Below, in pieces: positions 24,325-33,025 of a stretch of 64,000 nucleotides of DNA. The stretch is from FEN-1297 sp021817845 (lineage in GTDB: Bacteria; Bacteroidota; Ignavibacteria; Ignavibacteriales; Ignavibacteriaceae). The translations under genes and the position numbers were made by a program. The notes below the pieces were generated by a model that saw only the letters and a list, made by a program, of their open reading frames with translations, was not told the DNA's origin and searched no databases. The stretch is from assembly GCA_021817845.1 (NCBI GenBank), contig JAKAFW010000024.1, positions 1 to 64,000 on the forward strand, read 5' to 3'. Numbering within the stretch: the stretch's first letter is position 1; every line of letters starts with the position of its first letter.

Positions 24325-24666
24325 TTGGGTGAAGTAGTATTTTGGACAATTATACGCATCGTAATTACAATCCCAATTATATGGGTGTTGAAGGATTATA
24401 TTAGCTTCCCTGTTTGGTGGCTGATAAATCTTGCTTCAATTTACGGAGTAATTATTCATCCAGCTATTATTCATTATAGACTATTTAAAGAAAGAAATAA
24501 AGAAGTAATCGAGTATACTCTTTGCTCGACATGCACAAACTTTGATAAAACAGCCGTGTTGTGCGTGCTTCACGACGAGCATCCGACGAAAGAATATCTT
24601 CCATGCGAAGGATTTGATTGGGAGCCAAAACAATCCGAAGTAGACAACCAGGATATTTTTAGCTGA
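24325..24666 (+). CDS. Small membrane protein with C-terminal cysteine cluster
   Basis: The 113 residues have two N-terminal transmembrane helices (about 4-22 and 28-50) and a soluble tail with four Cys: CSTCTNF, then VLCVLHDEHPT and LPCEGFDWEP. The spacing (CxxC, then two single Cys) could bind a metal or iron-sulfur cluster. I do not recognise the family. The start is TTG 24325; no ATG is available in frame before the first helix. The 185 bases between the tRNA terminator and this gene are AT-rich and show nothing else. Confidence 0.6.
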   Translation: MGEVVFWTIIRIVITIPIIWVLKDYISFPVWWLINLASIYGVIIHPAIIHYRLFKERNKEVIEYTLCSTCTNFDKTAVLCVLHDEHPTKEYLPCEGFDWEPKQSEVDNQDIFS

Positions 24667-24706
24667 TTATATTCTTCCTTGTAAATTATTTTTTTGTAAA
24701 TTTGCA

Positions 24707-24714
24707 CCTTAAAA
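24707..24714 (+). promoter_or_regulatory. Possible -7 promoter element before the SlyD-type gene
   Basis: TAAATTTG fits TAnnTTTG and lies 87 bases before the ATG. The expected upstream TTTG is not at the ideal spacing, so this is tentative. Confidence 0.3.
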
Positions 24715-24800
24715 AATTCTGTTCCGGAATATTTTTCTTTTTTGCAAATAATATCTCCCTCCGGTTGCAGGATAAACAATAAAAATCAGAAAGGTTATTT

Positions 24801-25286
24801 ATGCCCCTTAAAAGCAATCAAGTGGTATCGATTGGTTATACTCTTACCGATGAAGATGGTAACGTAGTTGATTCAGCAAATCATGTTAACCCTTTTTCAT
24901 TTATGAGCGGAAAGAATCAAATACTTCCGGCTTTAGAAGAAAAACTTGGTGAAATGATCATCGGTAGTAAAAAGATTGTAGTTCTTGCCCCCGAAGAGGG
25001 CTACGGTGTTTATGATGAGATGGCGTTGCAGGTGGTGGATAGATCGGAATTTCCAGCCGAAACAAAATTGGAAGAAGGAATGGGTTTTGTTGCAGATACA
25101 CCGGAAGGTGGAGAAATGCCGTTTACCGTAAAAAAAATCGACGGTGAAAACATTACCCTGGATTTCAATCACCCGCTTGCTGGAAAAACCCTAACTTTTG
25201 ATGTTGAACTTCTTAATTTACGCGATGCTACACTGGAAGAACTGTCTCACGGACACATTCACGGTGCAGGCGGTCATCATCATTAA
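24801..25286 (+). CDS. slyD: SlyD-like FKBP-type peptidyl-prolyl isomerase
   Basis: The 161-residue protein starts with VVSIGYTLTDEDGNVVDS and contains LPALEEKLGEMIIGSKK and PEEGYGVYDE, followed by the insert-in-flap domain and a second FKBP half (NHPLAGKTLTFDVELL). It ends in a His-rich tail (HGHIHGAGGHHH) that can bind nickel or other metals. SlyD enzymes speed prolyl isomerisation and act as chaperones. It stands alone with an AAAGG ribosome site and its own terminator. Confidence 0.95.
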   Translation: MPLKSNQVVSIGYTLTDEDGNVVDSANHVNPFSFMSGKNQILPALEEKLGEMIIGSKKIVVLAPEEGYGVYDEMALQVVDRSEFPAETKLEEGMGFVADTPEGGEMPFTVKKIDGENITLDFNHPLAGKTLTFDVELLNLRDATLEELSHGHIHGAGGHHH

Positions 25287-25307
25287 AATTAATTCTAAGA
25301 TCATTTT

Positions 25308-25334
25308 TTGCCGGACTCGTTCCGGCAATTTTTC
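25308..25334 (+). terminator. Terminator after the SlyD-type gene
   Basis: TTGCCGGA (25308-25315) pairs with TCCGGCAA (25321-25328) and is followed by TTTTT. Confidence 0.88.
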
Positions 25335-25512
25335 CCTCCTTTGTATCAATTTCAACATTCATAATTAAACATACTTTTATCCTATAATTTTCGCAGAGTG
25401 ATTAACATCATAATTACATTAATAAGTGTGATGGATAGTAGATTCTTATAATTAAAGAAACAATAACATTGTGACAAGACAAAAGAAAATAGTTTGATTT
25501 GATGAGGAACTA

Positions 25513-26319
25513 TTGAAAAGAATTATATGCGGAATTAAGTTTATTGTAGTGAATGTTATGCTGTTGGCAGGGATCCCGGTTCTAATTTATGCACATTCCA
25601 CGGGAATAACTGGTTTAACATTGAAGGGTAGTACTCCCGGTTGCACTTGCCATAATCCATTGCCATCGTCAAATGTACTGGTAATGATAAATGGGCCCAG
25701 TCAATTGGCTGTTAATCAAACGGGTAATTATTCCGTAACAATTACGGGAGGTCCTTTAGTCAGAGCGGGGACAGACATTGCAGTCTCAACTGGGTTATTA
25801 GCTCCTGTTAGTTCAGATTTATATCTTTCTAGTTCAGAACTTACTCACTCGCTTCCAAAAGCCCCGGTTAATAATGTTGTAACTTTTCAATTTACATACA
25901 CTGCTCCTGCAACGGTAGGTAACCAAACTATTTATGCAGACGGCAACAGTGTGAATTTTGATGGTTTAGCCGACCCACAAGATCAATGGAATTTTGCGCC
26001 TAATAAAATTATTAACATAGTGCTTGCTACCGGAGTAAAGGAAAATAACATTGTAAATTCATTTAAGCTTGATCAGAATTATCCAAATCCTTTTAACCCG
26101 GCAACCAACATCAATTTTTCGATTGCAAAGCCGGGTAATGTAAAATTAGAAGTTTATAATTCGGTAGGAAACAAAGTTGCTGTTTTGGTGAATGGTTATA
26201 AGGCAGAAGGCTTTTATAGGGTTTTATTTAATGGAGATAATCTTTCGTCCGGAATTTATTTTTACCGGCTTGTTACTAATAATTTTGACGAAACAAAAAA
26301 GATGATTTTGATGAAATGA
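25513..26319 (+). CDS. Secreted protein with choice-of-anchor-like domain and T9SS sorting domain
   Basis: The start is TTG 25513, followed by a signal peptide (about 1-27, ending IYAHS). Residues ~35-175 form a beta-rich domain opening GSTPGCTCHNPLPSSNVLV, like choice-of-anchor V/reeler-type extracellular domains. Residues 180-268 are a typical type A sorting domain: LDQNYPNPFNPATNINFSI, then VKLEVYNSVGNKV, LSSGIYFYRL and TKKMILMK. It should be exported by Sec, passed through the type IX system and attached to or released from the surface. Function beyond that is unknown. Confidence 0.85.
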   Translation: MKRIICGIKFIVVNVMLLAGIPVLIYAHSTGITGLTLKGSTPGCTCHNPLPSSNVLVMINGPSQLAVNQTGNYSVTITGGPLVRAGTDIAVSTGLLAPVSSDLYLSSSELTHSLPKAPVNNVVTFQFTYTAPATVGNQTIYADGNSVNFDGLADPQDQWNFAPNKIINIVLATGVKENNIVNSFKLDQNYPNPFNPATNINFSIAKPGNVKLEVYNSVGNKVAVLVNGYKAEGFYRVLFNGDNLSSGIYFYRLVTNNFDETKKMILMK

Positions 26320-26405
26320 CATTCCTCGTACCGGCTATAGAATAATTTTATTTGGGAAAACGAGGGAATTCAGTAAAATCTTTTTGGAAAGATTCGTAAT
26401 TTAAA

Positions 26406-26437
26406 GCCTGCAAATAATGCTTGCAGGCTTTTATTAT
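26406..26437 (+). terminator. Terminator after the T9SS-sorted protein
   Basis: GCCTGCAA (26406-26413) pairs perfectly with TTGCAGGC (26421-26428), followed by TTTTATTAT. The ATG at 26417, which opens the longest frame of the next gene, lies inside the loop, so it is unlikely to be the real start. Confidence 0.9.
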
Positions 26438-26455
26438 AAATCAAAGAGAAAAAAT

Positions 26456-29400
26456 TTGATTAGAATTCATCGTCAATTATGCGAAGACAGAAATAATAAA
26501 TTTTTAGTTCTTACTTTAATTCTGTTTCTCTTAGCATCAGCAGCAAGCAAAGCCCAATCGAAATGGAGTGAAATGGAAAGCGCTCATTTCAAGGTTTTAT
26601 ATAAAGATTCATATTCATATTTAGCGCCGCATATTTTACTTTCCGCCGAAAATGCCTTGAAACCACTTATGAAGATATTTCATTATAAACCTACTGCAAA
26701 AATTATTATTATAGCTTATGATTTTACCGATTATGGATTCGGCGCCGCCACAACTGTTCCTCAAAATGAAATTCAACTGGAAATTGAGCCTTTCGAACCT
26801 GGTTATGAAAATGTTTTATATACCGAACGAATTCAATGGACACTTAGTCATGAGCTTGTTCATATTGTTGTAAATGATAAAACCTCTGCCGCAGAAAAGT
26901 TATTTCGCTCGATCTTTGGTAAAGTTGCTCCCGAACAAATTGAGCCTTTAACTATCTTTTACAGCTTGTTTACTAATCATAATCGCTACACTCCCCGTTG
27001 GCATCAAGAAGCAATAGCAGTTTTTTTTGAAACCTGGTTTAACGGAGGGTTCGGTAGAATATTGGGAAGTTTTGACGAAATGTATTTCAGGACGCTAACA
27101 TTAGAAGGCAAAGTCTTTCCGTCATCAGCCGATCTTGAAGACCTCTCAAATACCTCATATTTATTGGGAAGTATATATTACCTCTACGGCACAAGATTCG
27201 CTGCGTATTTAGCTTTGCAATACGGACCGGAGAAATTAATTTCCTGGTTTAATACCGAGTCTTCCGAGTTCTACGACTGTTATACGGGTAAGTTTAATAA
27301 AACATTTAGAGTAGGATTTGATAAAACCTGGGATGAATTTTTCGGGACTAATTTTTATAACGAATGGAAAAACTTTATTGTCTACGAAGAAAAATTCCAG
27401 GAAAAGAATTTGGAAAAATTAAAAACTGCCCCAATAACTTCTGTTAGAAAAATTACCCAAAGACCTTTCGGATGGGTAACGCAGCCTTTCCTAAATTCAC
27501 ACAACGGAGATATTTATTTCGGATATAATAAACCCGGGAGTTTGGCTTCGCTTCAAAAATTAAATATTAAAACTTCGATATCTAAAAATATTTCTACTTT
27601 GCCAACGCCAAGTCTATTGCAAGTTACGTCCCTTGCTTATGACGATAGCTTGGGATTACTCTTTTATACAACTAATAATAATGAACTTTATCGCGACATT
27701 TGGGCTATTGATCTTAAATCGGGTAAACAAAAAGAATTGTTTAAAGATTATCGCACTGGTGATATTACTGTTTCTCCGGTAACACACGAACTTTGGGGAG
27801 TCCAGCATGATGCAGGTTATGCTTCATTAATGTACTCAGCATATCCTTACCGGAAAATGATACCGCTGATAAATTTTGGCGCTGAGGATAACGTGTTTAA
27901 TCTTTCCGTCAGCCCGTCTGGTAAATATCTTGCAGCAGTTTTGCATCGAGCAAGCGGCGAGCAATCCATTATTCTTGTTAACACATTAAATCTTAAAGCT
28001 ACCGGGAAATTTCAATTTGAAACTTTAAGCGATAAAGGATCTCCTGAAAATCCATCCTGGAGTCCCGATGAAAAATATCTTTTCTGGGATGCATACACAA
28101 ACGGCGTTTCAAATATATATCGCTATAATATAGAAACATCGACAGTTGAAGCTTTGTCTAATACTCTTACCGGCTTGTTCAGACCTCTTTACCTAAGTGC
28201 CGATTCTTTGTTTACATTTGAATTTTCTACTGACGGATTCATTCCGGTTATTATCGCGAATAAACCTGCAGAAGAATTACCGGCTATAAATTATTACGGC
28301 GAGCAAATATTAAATCACTATCCTTCTCTAGCAAACTTACTTTTGAAACCGGTTAAGCAATATTCCGATTCTTCCGGTTTATCTAAAGAAAAAACATACA
28401 GCGGTATTTCAAATTTGAAAGTCCAAACCTTTATCCCGGTTATTACGGGCTTTCAGTCGGAAAAGGTTTTTGGATTTTACACACATATTGCCGATCCGCT
28501 TTCATATCATGACCTGACGATGGAGTTTGGTATTTCTCCGCTTAAAAATGATGCGGGTTTACCGAGATATCATTTCAGAGGGAAGTATCAATTTAAAAAA
28601 GAAATTGAAGTCGGTTATGATTATAATGCGTCTGATTTTTATGACCTCTTCAACGACAGAAAAAGGGGAATGGTCGGTACAAAAGTTACTCTGGCAGATA
28701 ACTATTATTGGGTTTACGACAACCCGCTAAAGGTTAAGCAAAAAACCGAAATAGATTACTACGGCGGAATTAAATCAATGAACGACAACTTGATAAAGGT
28801 ATCGCAGTCAGATTTTACAGTTGCGCAAACGAATTTAAATTCTAAGAACCTCCGGAGAAGCATTGGCAGCGTTGATTACGAAGCAGGAAATGAATTCAAT
28901 CTAACGGTTTTAGGCTTTGGTGCCGGTTCGAGAAAACTTCAGCTTGCAGGTGAAGCTTACGGAGAATGGGATAATTATTCAACTTTTCTTTTCCCTCATA
29001 ATATTTTCCATTTAAAGCTTGCCGCGGGTTACGTTCAGAAAAATAATAACTTGGATCAAGCACATTTTTATTTTGGCGGCTTTGGAAATCGCTACCTCGA
29101 AGATGCACCCGTCAAACAATATCGCGATGTCTTAAGATTTCCCGGCATTCCAATTTATAGTTTGTTAAGTGATAAGTTTGCCAAACTACTAATTGAAGAA
29201 AATTTTCCACCCGTACGTTTTGACGATGTTAGAATCGGTGAACATTTTTTGAATTATATCGACATGTCAATCTATTCTGAAAATTTATTTACTAAATCAG
29301 ATCAAGATAAAAATTATACTGATGCAGGCGGACAAATAAATCTTGTTTTCAAACACTGGTTTAATTTGGAATCTACTTTATCTGCGGGAATAGCAAAAGC

Positions 29401-29467
29401 CTGGTATGGAAAAGAAAACTCTTGGGACTGGTTTTTGTCCTTTAAACTGTTGCAAAATTTATTTTAA
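26456..29467 (+). CDS. Large HExxH metallopeptidase-like envelope protein with propeller and barrel-like regions
   Basis: From TTG 26456 the protein is about 1003 residues. A signal peptide (NKFLVLTLILFLLASAASKA) precedes a peptidase-like domain with LSHELVHIVV (HExxH, near residue 132) and a downstream WHQEAIAVFFE that could supply a third ligand. Residues ~330-610 show repeated TolB-like propeller motifs (SPSGKYLAAVLH, WSPDEKYLFWDAY). The last ~350 residues are rich in amphipathic beta strands and end in SFKLLQNLF with terminal Phe, as in an outer-membrane barrel. This architecture suits cell-surface processing. The start is not certain; the frame extends to 26417 but that ATG is in a terminator. 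Confidence 0.75.
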   Translation: MIRIHRQLCEDRNNKFLVLTLILFLLASAASKAQSKWSEMESAHFKVLYKDSYSYLAPHILLSAENALKPLMKIFHYKPTAKIIIIAYDFTDYGFGAATTVPQNEIQLEIEPFEPGYENVLYTERIQWTLSHELVHIVVNDKTSAAEKLFRSIFGKVAPEQIEPLTIFYSLFTNHNRYTPRWHQEAIAVFFETWFNGGFGRILGSFDEMYFRTLTLEGKVFPSSADLEDLSNTSYLLGSIYYLYGTRFAAYLALQYGPEKLISWFNTESSEFYDCYTGKFNKTFRVGFDKTWDEFFGTNFYNEWKNFIVYEEKFQEKNLEKLKTAPITSVRKITQRPFGWVTQPFLNSHNGDIYFGYNKPGSLASLQKLNIKTSISKNISTLPTPSLLQVTSLAYDDSLGLLFYTTNNNELYRDIWAIDLKSGKQKELFKDYRTGDITVSPVTHELWGVQHDAGYASLMYSAYPYRKMIPLINFGAEDNVFNLSVSPSGKYLAAVLHRASGEQSIILVNTLNLKATGKFQFETLSDKGSPENPSWSPDEKYLFWDAYTNGVSNIYRYNIETSTVEALSNTLTGLFRPLYLSADSLFTFEFSTDGFIPVIIANKPAEELPAINYYGEQILNHYPSLANLLLKPVKQYSDSSGLSKEKTYSGISNLKVQTFIPVITGFQSEKVFGFYTHIADPLSYHDLTMEFGISPLKNDAGLPRYHFRGKYQFKKEIEVGYDYNASDFYDLFNDRKRGMVGTKVTLADNYYWVYDNPLKVKQKTEIDYYGGIKSMNDNLIKVSQSDFTVAQTNLNSKNLRRSIGSVDYEAGNEFNLTVLGFGAGSRKLQLAGEAYGEWDNYSTFLFPHNIFHLKLAAGYVQKNNNLDQAHFYFGGFGNRYLEDAPVKQYRDVLRFPGIPIYSLLSDKFAKLLIEENFPPVRFDDVRIGEHFLNYIDMSIYSENLFTKSDQDKNYTDAGGQINLVFKHWFNLESTLSAGIAKAWYGKENSWDWFLSFKLLQNLF

Positions 29468-30151
29468 CAATATATTTGAAATTGCCAGCATTATATAGTA
29501 TTGCCATTTATCCTCCATAGGCGGATTGTTTTTTGTGTCAAGGTATTTCAAATTTGTTTTACATATTCCATATTCCATCAAACATATTCCATTGCGGTCT
29601 GCCTGTCCGGCAGAGACTGTTGCACAACTCCAAAATGTCATTTCGACTCCCGCAATCGGGATAAACTCCGGAAGAAACCCTCATAATATTAGTGTCATTT
29701 CGACTGAGCTTGCGAAGGAGAAATCCAATGTATAGCTCAAGTACACGAGTTGAACATGGGATATCTCCCCGCAAACGGGGCAGGCGCTCGATGATTTATC
29801 CCGTATGCGGGACTCCTTCGATATGACAGTCGAGTGCCATTTCTACTCCTGCAATCGGGATAAACTCCGGGAGAAATCCCTAACATAGCGCTGCCTCTAA
29901 TATTAACCTTGGTACAATTGTCCACTTGTCACTCGTTACTTGTTACCCGTCACTCTTTCCCCCGTCTGCCAATTTTGGCCGATTCTTATTTCTATATGTG
30001 AAAATTTGGACAGGTTTTTCTTTGAATAGGACTAATAGAAGTGTTCACTAATGTTATTTGGAGTTTTCCAATTTCTGTGATTATTTTTAATTTATGTGTA
30101 AAACATTATATTAACTATTAAATGAAAACAATTTTTTCCCGGTAAAGAGTA
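29468..30151. repeat. Repeat-filled 684-bp intergenic region
   Basis: No gene is seen. In order it holds ATATAGTATTG...GCGGATTGTTTTTT (29493-29532, related to 38096-38136) and CATATTCCATATTCCAT runs. Two GTCATTTCGAC units (29638 and 29694) then appear with paired AATCGGGATAAACTCCGG copies (29654 and 29853) and the CCCGCAAACGGGGCAGGC motif also found at 11023. Last is a GTCACTCGTTACTTGTTACC tract (29928-29947) that recurs at 50269 and 58125. The 150 bases before the next gene are AT-rich and plain. Confidence 0.8.
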
Positions 30152-31459
30152 ATGAAATTTTCTGAATTCAAGAAAAATGTTGATAATGCCGCATCCGGTC
30201 GAGTTAACTTCGATGAATCTTCTTCAAAACTGAAAAATCTTGAAGTTATACTGGATATTGTTAGAATTATCAATCACACATTAATTCTTGAAGATGTTCT
30301 TGATCTTGTATTAAGGCACTCGATAAAGCTAACAGAATCCGACCGCGGATTTATCGTATTGAAGAATTCATCGGGCAAGCTTGAATATAATGTCGGACTC
30401 GACTCAGAGGGAAGTCCCCTTCCCGAATCCTTATTCAATGTAAGTACTACAGTTGTCGAAGATGTTTTTCGTACAGGGCAATCAAAATTTATTGAAGCAG
30501 CGCAGAGTGACACGAATAATGATCCGAGTAAAAGTATTCTCCGGCTCGATCTTCAAACAATTTTATGTTCTCCTCTTATAACCGATGATAAAAAAATCGG
30601 TGTAATTTATGTTGACAGCAAACACCTTCACAAAGTAAAGATAAAAGAAATTACCGATACATTTGAAATACTTGCCGGACAGGCGGCAACCGCTATCCGC
30701 AACGCACAATTATATAACGGACAAATAAATGCCTACAACGCTTTAAATGAGGCTAACATTCAATTGATTCAAGCCGAGAGAAAAGCACTAAAGTCCAGTA
30801 TCGATTCTGAAATAGGTAAATCTCTTCAGGGATTAGTTCATCTTGCGCTTTTGGAAAATGAAAGTTTGATGAGAACCATCGAGAAAGCCCAAAAAGATTT
30901 TGAGGAGAACACAAAAAATATTGATCCGTTATTGTTTGATAGGTTAAACTTAAAATGTAAAGTTGCGATCGACAGTATTAGGAATATTCAAAAATATGCA
31001 CAGGTGCTTCTCGAAACATCAGTGATGAATTTAAACAAAGACTCCGGGGATTTAAATAGGACTATTCAATCAGTTATAAAGTATATTTCCCCGATGAAAA
31101 AGTTTTACGGAGCCGTATTCAAAACTGAATTTAATTCACTGCCGCTTTGCAATTATGATTCCGAGCAGATACAACATTTACTTGTTCATTTGTTTAACAA
31201 TGCAGTGGAAGCAAGAAACAATTCAACTATTACAGTTAAATCGTACTATCAAAATAATTATGTTTATGTAGAAGTTGAGGATAACGGTCCCGGTTTTCCG
31301 CCTGAGGTTGTTAATCCTTTCTATGAAGTTTTATCTGCAAGAAAGACAAGTTATGGACTTTATTTGTGTAAGAGTATAATCGACCGTCATAACGGTCAAA
31401 TAAAAATATTGGATAAAACCAACGGAGCATCTATCCAATTTTCATTACCGGCGAATTAA
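30152..31459 (+). CDS. GAF-sensor kinase-like protein lacking an obvious phosphoacceptor His
   Basis: The 435 residues comprise a GAF domain (about 28-185), a helical segment and a HATPase_c domain with HLFNNAVEARN (N box), VEDNGPGFP (G1) and SYGLYLCKSI. The helical segment reads ERKALKSSIDSEIGKSLQGLVH and has no HE(L/I)R.P-type H-box. It may pass phosphate by an unusual site or act through ATP binding. Five bases separate it from the next kinase, so both probably work together. Confidence 0.85.
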   Translation: MKFSEFKKNVDNAASGRVNFDESSSKLKNLEVILDIVRIINHTLILEDVLDLVLRHSIKLTESDRGFIVLKNSSGKLEYNVGLDSEGSPLPESLFNVSTTVVEDVFRTGQSKFIEAAQSDTNNDPSKSILRLDLQTILCSPLITDDKKIGVIYVDSKHLHKVKIKEITDTFEILAGQAATAIRNAQLYNGQINAYNALNEANIQLIQAERKALKSSIDSEIGKSLQGLVHLALLENESLMRTIEKAQKDFEENTKNIDPLLFDRLNLKCKVAIDSIRNIQKYAQVLLETSVMNLNKDSGDLNRTIQSVIKYISPMKKFYGAVFKTEFNSLPLCNYDSEQIQHLLVHLFNNAVEARNNSTITVKSYYQNNYVYVEVEDNGPGFPPEVVNPFYEVLSARKTSYGLYLCKSIIDRHNGQIKILDKTNGASIQFSLPAN

Positions 31460-31464
31460 ATATC

Positions 31465-32982
31465 ATGGCAGAGACAATAATTAGATATTTTAAGCTTTTG
31501 TATGACAGCATTCCTTTTCCCATTGAAATTATTAATGAAGAAGGGAAAATCGTATACATTAATCAGTCTTTTTCAATTCAATGGGGCTATAACCTCTCAG
31601 AACTCAATGAATATAAAATCTTTAATGATTCGGACCTAAAACGAAGCGGGGCACATTCGGCAATCCTTAAAACTTTTGAGAACAAGGATTTTAGATTCTT
31701 CGAAAACTATGCCGACTCGCTTCTAAAGGGGAGCGAAATCACACTTCCGATTTTTAGAACAAAAATATTTCATATAGCTCTTGATGAGAAAAATTTTGTT
31801 GTGCTGTTTCATGAAGATCAGACCGAAATTGTTTTAACAGAATCCGAAGTAAAAAAAGCGAGGGATGGAAATAAAGAAACTGAAAGATTGAAAAATACTT
31901 TCTTAACCGTTCTTTCTCATGAATTGCGAACACCTTTGAATATTATCCTCGGCTATTCTTCAATAATTAAAGAAAGTATGGAAGATAGAATTAATCCGGA
32001 AGACAGAGTTTATCTCGATAACCTCTATAGCGGTACGGAAAGGCTCCATAAAAGCATAAGCCAGATGCTTGAGTTTGCTCAAATTGAAGCAGGAAATTAT
32101 AAATTAAAATTAGAAGCTGTTAATCTTGAAAAAGTAGTTAGAAATTGTATTGATACAAACAAACATATTGCAAACGGGAAAAAAATAGAAATCAAAACAA
32201 AATTTTTTGAAAGCAAAGCGGAAGTATATGCAGATCTGCAAAACTTAGAGAGTGCTATAAACAATTTGCTTAACAACGCAATTAAGTTTACCAAGGTTGG
32301 TTTCGTTGAAATCGAAACAAGCATTCTAAGCGAAAAGGAACTTGCAGTCTGTAAAATAAAAGATTCAGGCATTGGTATCTCTACGGATTATTTAGATCAT
32401 CTCTTTAGACCTTTTAGTCAGGAAGACCTAAACATCGGGCGTAATTACGAAGGCAATGGATTAGGACTTGCTCTTTCAAAACGTTATATAGAAAAAATGG
32501 GCGGCTCGCTTTTGGTTGACAGTATTAAGGGAGTCGGTACTACCTTTACATTTACTCTTCCTCTTGCATTAGATACAAACAAAGGGGAAAGGAATAATGC
32601 ATCTTCAAAAAAATTATTAAAGAAAATTTTAATGATAGATGATAGGAATGAATCCTCAGCTCTTCTTAAAGCATTCTTGAAAAATAAATTTGAAATAGAA
32701 GTTTATTCCTTTAATGAGTTTAAGCTTGACTTCATAGATAGGAAAGATTTTGAATATTTGATTTTTGATGTAGAACAAGATCATTGGGATAAGTCGATAA
32801 AATTATGCCGTCATATTAAAAAAATTGACGCTTTGGAAAGAGAGATAATAATTTTATCTAATGAATTTGACGATGAAAAAATCGAGCAATTTAAGAAAGC
32901 CGGCGTCGGTAGATTCCTTGTAAAACCGTTTACTAAGAACGACCTAGTAAAAGCTATTACTGAACCGGTTTCTTCAAACTAA
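31465..32982 (+). CDS. PAS-type hybrid histidine kinase with divergent receiver
   Basis: The 505-residue protein has a PAS domain (about 8-125), HisKA with VLSHELRTPLNI, HATPase_c with GNGLGLALSKRYI, and a C-terminal receiver-like domain. In the latter the acidic pair is kept (ILMIDDRNES) and an Asp is in place (YLIFDVEQD), but the usual P and DG after it are lost. It lacks membrane segments. Operon with the preceding GAF protein. Confidence 0.9.
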   Translation: MAETIIRYFKLLYDSIPFPIEIINEEGKIVYINQSFSIQWGYNLSELNEYKIFNDSDLKRSGAHSAILKTFENKDFRFFENYADSLLKGSEITLPIFRTKIFHIALDEKNFVVLFHEDQTEIVLTESEVKKARDGNKETERLKNTFLTVLSHELRTPLNIILGYSSIIKESMEDRINPEDRVYLDNLYSGTERLHKSISQMLEFAQIEAGNYKLKLEAVNLEKVVRNCIDTNKHIANGKKIEIKTKFFESKAEVYADLQNLESAINNLLNNAIKFTKVGFVEIETSILSEKELAVCKIKDSGIGISTDYLDHLFRPFSQEDLNIGRNYEGNGLGLALSKRYIEKMGGSLLVDSIKGVGTTFTFTLPLALDTNKGERNNASSKKLLKKILMIDDRNESSALLKAFLKNKFEIEVYSFNEFKLDFIDRKDFEYLIFDVEQDHWDKSIKLCRHIKKIDALEREIIILSNEFDDEKIEQFKKAGVGRFLVKPFTKNDLVKAITEPVSSN

Positions 32983-33025
32983 TAATTTATTACGAACAAA
33001 ATTCGAAGAACCGGACAAATAAATT

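Noticed and set aside
26417..26455. ATG start of the HExxH protein
   Set aside because: It lies in the loop of a perfect terminator hairpin of the previous gene.
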